This document shows, piece by piece, positions 60,130-64,000 of a DNA stretch of 64,000 bases. Each line of letters starts with the position of its first letter. Positions within the stretch are counted from its first letter, which is position 1. The notes under the pieces are model-generated. The model was not told the DNA's origin. It did not search any database and saw only the letters and a program-made list of their open reading frames with translations. The position numbers were made by a program, and so were the translations under genes. Source of the stretch: Cichorium intybus (lineage: Eukaryota; Streptophyta; Magnoliopsida; Asterales; Asteraceae); assembly GCA_023525715.1 (NCBI GenBank), contig CM042012.1, positions 38,377,189 to 38,441,188 of the forward strand. Reading direction: 5' to 3'.

Positions 60130-60142
60130 CTGCACAGAAAGA
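60130..60142 (-). other. Possible splice acceptor before ATHILA ORF1
   Basis: Minus strand CTTTCTGTGCAG immediately precedes ATG at 60129. Downstream ORFs of Athila-type elements are thought to need a subgenomic spliced RNA; the donor is not visible here. Confidence 0.4.
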
Positions 60143-60899
60143 TACATAGCCACAAAAGAAAGAAAGAAAAATTGCAAAATCAGTCCTTTTCTTCCCCACC
60201 GTGCCGCGGCGCGGCTCTAGATCGAAGCGCGTTGCGGCGAGCGGCTGTTGCAAAACCCCGATTCAAACTCGTGATTTCACCTGCTAAAACTCAATCCAAT
60301 CATACCACAAGGTAGCCTAAGTGCCGACTAACTCATCTAGGGTATCTATTTGGCAAAACAAACACCCTATGAGTTAGCATTGGCGATTCTAAGTTTTGAA
60401 CTTTTCTGGACAAATCACTAAAATTAACTACCTAATCGCTAGATTTATCAACTAATAGATAGTTAAAAGAGTGTACCTTGGTAGTAGAAACAAAATGAGC
60501 AAGAAAAAACGCGGGAGAAATTTTTCCGATCAGAGCTCCGAGTCGTGTGAGGGTTGGTTGAGTCGCGGCTTACCTTAATATAGGAGAAAACTGACTGATC
60601 ATTTCCCGCGTCGCGCATTTACGCATTGCGCGTCACGCGTGTCACCAAATCAACCCCTGCGCATCGGGTTGGTTTGCGACCCCGCGTCGCGTAATTCAAA
60701 AACCCGCGGCGCGGTCATTTAAAACTTCAAAACTTCTCACACGACCCCACACTTGCCTTAAGCCACTAATACCTGTAAAAGATTGATGTATTTTCCTAAT
60801 TAATCCTAAGAAATATAAAACCTAACATATGACACGATGGGTTGCCTCCCAACAAGCGCTAAGTTTAACGTCTTCAGCCAGACGTGGTATTCCGATCCC

Positions 60900-63800
60900 T
60901 TATTCTTCTTCTTGGACTCTTGAGGCCATCTGCTGGAATCCTGGCACAAAATTGTTGGCCATCATTGACATTAGGGATGTGAGCTGAGTCATTCGATCAC
61001 TCACACCACTAATCCACTGTTGTTGCGATTCTAAGAGCTTAAAAACCTTTGCCTCTCGTTCTCTTGATTCCTGTTCATATTGCTGATGTCTTAATTTTAA
61101 CATCTCTATCATGTCTAACAACTGTTCTTTGTCAATAGTAGCCAACGGGTGGTTCCTTGTTTCCTTCAAAATCTCTTCCGTTCATTCCTCACCCGTTCTT
61201 GTCCAGATTTTCCTATTATTCCTGATTCCTGGCTCCTTTAACACACTCTTATCCAATTGTTTGCCATCATCCTCTGAAGGTAATGTTACAAGGTTTCCGA
61301 ACATGTTCAATCTTCTCTTCCTTGTCCCAAAAGAAATGTCCACGTCCCCTGTTTTGCAATCGATCACAGCACCGGCTGTAGCTAGAAATGGACGTCCTAA
61401 AATTAGTGCAGGCGCATCGTCCAAGCTTTCATATTCCATGACCAGAAAATCCACGGGATAGAAAAAGTCCCCAACTTTGACTATGACATTTGTTAGTCTT
61501 CCCCGAGATACCTTTGTTGATTGATCAGCCAGCTGTAATACAACTTCTGCTGGCTCTATTTCTTCGTTTTTGTACTTATCGTACAGGTATCCTGGTAGGA
61601 TATTGACACTTGCTCCCAAGTCTAACAAGGTGTTCCGAATGACCACATCTCCTACGGTAGTAGTGATCAATGGTGATCCAGGGTCCTTTTCCTTTTTGGG
61701 CAGTATTCCTAATAACGCCTCACTTGCTTTCACAGTCAACCTCACCGTTTTTGGTGTAGGTGCTTTACTCTTCCCATTTTGCTCGCACATTTCTTGCAGA
61801 ATTCTGGTATCTTCAGGAGCATCCTTAAGCTCGTCCCACAGCGGCTGGTTTATTAAAGCCCCCATTGACTTGGGTGCTTCCTGCTTCTTCATCCCTTTCT
61901 TATTCTTCTTTTTCTACTTAATGCCTGCTACTGTCGGTTGCTCATCTTCCTGGACCTCTTCATCTATTTCTGGTTGGGTTCCCTTCCCCACATGATTCTC
62001 CTCATCTTCAATTTCTGCTTTTTCTGGAACTTCTCTTCCTTTTTCCAATTCCACTTCACTTACTACTTCAAACATATCTTCTAGGGTAACCTTCCGCCAT
62101 CCAGATTCAACAGTGCTCACATGTTCTTTTCCGGCTCGCTGCCCATGAGTTGGGTTGATTTCAATGGTACTCGGCAACTTCCCATCATCTCTTTTCTGTT
62201 GATTCTCGGCCATTTGTCCGATTTGTCGTTCCATGTTTGCGATGGCTTTCGCATTCGCTTGAGACTATTGCTGCGTAGCAGTAACCATTTCGTACATTTT
62301 GGCTATCATCTCCTCTTGAGTCCTCGGGGCACTGTTAGCAGTATTATTGGGCCCCCTGTTGTTATTGTTGCTACTATTTCCATTTGTATTTCCAGTGGAG
62401 TTGTTGTTTGCAGGCTGATGTGTTCTAGGTTGACTGGACGACTGACCTTGATAATTGTTTTGCCTGAAGTTCTGCTGTTGTCCTTGATTGTATGGCCTGT
62501 AGGGTCGTCCGTTATTGTACTGGCCTTGACCCTGGCCGTAAACTTGGTTCACCTCTTGAGTCTTAGGTCCTCCTTGACCTCCTTGCGATGGGTTTGGTGG
62601 TCCATTCTGTAGTGTTGACATGAGCCTGTCAAACTTCTTATTTAGTTCGCTGATTTCCTTCTTCACTTCCTTCTTCCAGTCAACATCGGCTCCCACTGCT
62701 GCCGCCGTACCGACAGTCTTCCTGGTAGAAAAGTTTGCCTTAGAACCGTTGCTCAATTGTTCTAGGAATTGCCAAGCTTCCTCTGGGTCCTGCCACATAA
62801 ATTTCCCACTTGATGAGGCATTTATCATGGCCTGATGCGTCTCACTGACTCCTTCGAAGAATAACTTAACTAACTGCCACCTAGGAATTTCGTGATGCGG
62901 ACAAGATCGTAGCAACTCCTTCAATCTATCAAAGGCTTCGTGGAAAGCCTCTCCTGGCTTCTGCTGGAAGTCCTGAATAATCCTTCTGCTTTCAGTTATC
63001 TTACTTGCTGGATAAAATTCCTGAAGGAACTTTGCCTTAAGCTGATCCCATGTAGTAATACTGTTTGATGGCAACGATGTAAACCAATATTTGGCCTTAT
63101 CCTTAAGAGTGAATGGGAACAGTCTAAGCCTGAAAATGTTTCTATTGGTGTTCCTAGGGTTGTTAGCATTAGCAATCGCTAAAAACTCATATAGATGATT
63201 ATAAGGATCGTCTTGCTTATACCCTCTAAACTCTGGCAGTATTCCTAATAACTGAGGTCTTATTTCTACTTGAGAATCAATGTTATCAGGAATATAAATT
63301 GGCGATGAATCATCATATTCCCACGGTTGGAAATGTGATGCAACCGATTGCCGTTTCGGTTGGGCAAAATGTAAAGGTTGGGCGGGATTACCGTAAAGAT
63401 GATCGTTGTATTCCCGCTGACCTGGTGGTTGATATTGTGGTGCTCTTCTAGGAGGTCCCCGACCTCGGTTCCACTGTGGTTGTGGTGCCGGCGGCACCCA
63501 TCCCTCGTCTTCCTCGTCATACCTTTCCTCTGTCTCTGGATAATGGTATTGTGGCTGAGGAGGTTGTTGATATGGTATAGGTTGTGTAGGTTGGAAAGTG
63601 GGTTGAGGTTTAAAAAGAACTGGTTGTGGTTGAGAAATTGGTGTCTGCTATCTAGAAACTGGGGTGCCATTATGGGTTGGCTCTCCCCAAGACATTGCAG
63701 AGGTAAATGGATTGGTAGATTGTGGTTGTGAAGCGGGTGTAAATGGTGGGACAGATGGTGGAGTGCATGATGGTATGGGTGCAGGGGCTGAAACTGCACC

Positions 63801-63992
63801 ACCAGAAGCACTCGAGCTCCCGAATTGAAATTCTGACAGTGGGGGAATAGAAAACATCCCTGTTGCCTCACCTGATGGGTCATGGGCAACACTTACTGGA
63901 CTACTACTAACTTGACTAAAACTCATGATATTTAAACGCCTACGGGCACGGTTTTTGCGCGTAGTACGCTCAATCTCAGAGTCAAAAAGCAA
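60900..63992 (-). pseudogene. gag-protease polyprotein of the Athila-like element, four in-frame stops
   Basis: One frame from 63992 (possibly starting outside) to 60900, with stops at 63648, 62265, 61914 and 61182. N-terminus has SEIERTTRKNRARRR, the Athila gag start. The Retrotrans_gag domain lies at about 63290-62750 (LRLFPFTLKDKAKYWFTSLP, FLQEFYPASKITESRR). A Gly/Asn/Gln-rich linker follows (62550-62350). The protease region reads LLDLGASVNILPGYLYDKYK (61640-61580), with LG in place of DSG or DTG as is usual in Athila proteases, and ALILGRPFLATAGAVIDC. After the fourth stop 89 codons (KETRNHPLATIDKEQLLDMI, then Glu/Gln-rich heptads) end at 60900; these stand where RT would begin. Confidence 0.9.
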
Positions 63993-64000
63993 TGGCGATA

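Larger units (their letters stand above)
56826..64000 (-). mobile_element. Athila-like gypsy derivative lacking RT and integrase (cut by window)
   Basis: On the minus strand: gag (from 63992 or beyond), protease, a short coiled-coil tail, the post-pol phrase GCGCTTGTTGGGAGGCAACC (60880-60840) common in Athila elements, a spliced-type ATHILA ORF1, the CCCCACACTT region near 58565, and a 1113-bp 3' LTR. The 5' LTR and leader lie beyond 64000. RT, RNase H and integrase are wholly absent although their flanks are contiguous, so the element is non-autonomous. Inserted into a Stowaway MITE; left flank GAAAC is the candidate target site. Confidence 0.9.

Overview
The window is plant nuclear DNA, almost certainly from a eudicot. 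The evidence is complete plant LTR retrotransposons of several lineages (Ty1/copia, Ty3/gypsy Tekay-like chromovirus, Athila-like), MULE, hAT, Stowaway and Helitron-like elements, an F-box gene of plant type, FLC-like MADS-box exons with plant splice sites, an R2R3-MYB fragment, and a piece of chloroplast rRNA-operon DNA. An asterid such as Asteraceae is plausible from the style of the repeats, but this is not proven. Most of the 64 kb is nested transposons; recognisable host coding sequence is scarce.

Layout. 1-7125: copia element A (+), with nearly identical LTRs, a gag-pol frame broken by three nonsense codons, and a leader full of stem-loops. 7126-9607: probable fragment of a gypsy LTR (-). 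10.3-12.9 kb: a MITE fragment, a 143-bp AT microsatellite and a Helitron-like repeat region that carries a decayed two-exon R2R3-MYB fragment (-). 13059-14699: a bounded MULE with TIRs and a 10-bp target duplication. 14913-16264: a 688-bp tandem duplication with strong hairpins. 16732-21515: copia element B (+, Ale/Retrofit-like, 203-bp LTRs). 21751-23130: five clean exons encoding the I/K/C part of an FLC-like MADS-box protein (+). 25.7 kb: a copia RT relic. 28112-36648: a full-length Tekay-like gypsy element (-) with perfect target duplication, inserted in an exon-like sequence. 37746-38978: an intact F-box gene (-), the best-supported complete host gene. 40425-42574: a solo LTR with perfect target duplication. 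42.82-43.30 kb: a long foldback palindrome. 43977-52255: Tork-like copia element C (+), which contains a younger gag-protease-only copia derivative (46549-49281, -) and a hAT MITE in its 3' LTR. About 52.4-56.5 kb: a Helitron-like segment with a canonical 3' terminus and, inside it, a chloroplast insertion flanked by 205-bp direct repeats. 56600-56825: a truncated Stowaway, interrupted by an Athila-like element (-, 56826 to beyond 64000) that keeps gag, protease and the ATHILA ORF1 but has lost RT, RNase H and integrase.

No operon-like cooperation exists here. The interactions are mechanical: young elements sit inside older ones (gag-protease element and hAT in copia C; Athila in Stowaway beside the Helitron end), two retrotransposons lie in or beside host exons (copia B 235 bp upstream of the MADS exons, Tekay in an exon-like ORF), and two gag-carrying elements without RT would depend on autonomous relatives for movement. 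The nesting gives a relative age order that agrees with the LTR mismatches counted by eye. All family assignments come from recognised motifs; no database search was run.
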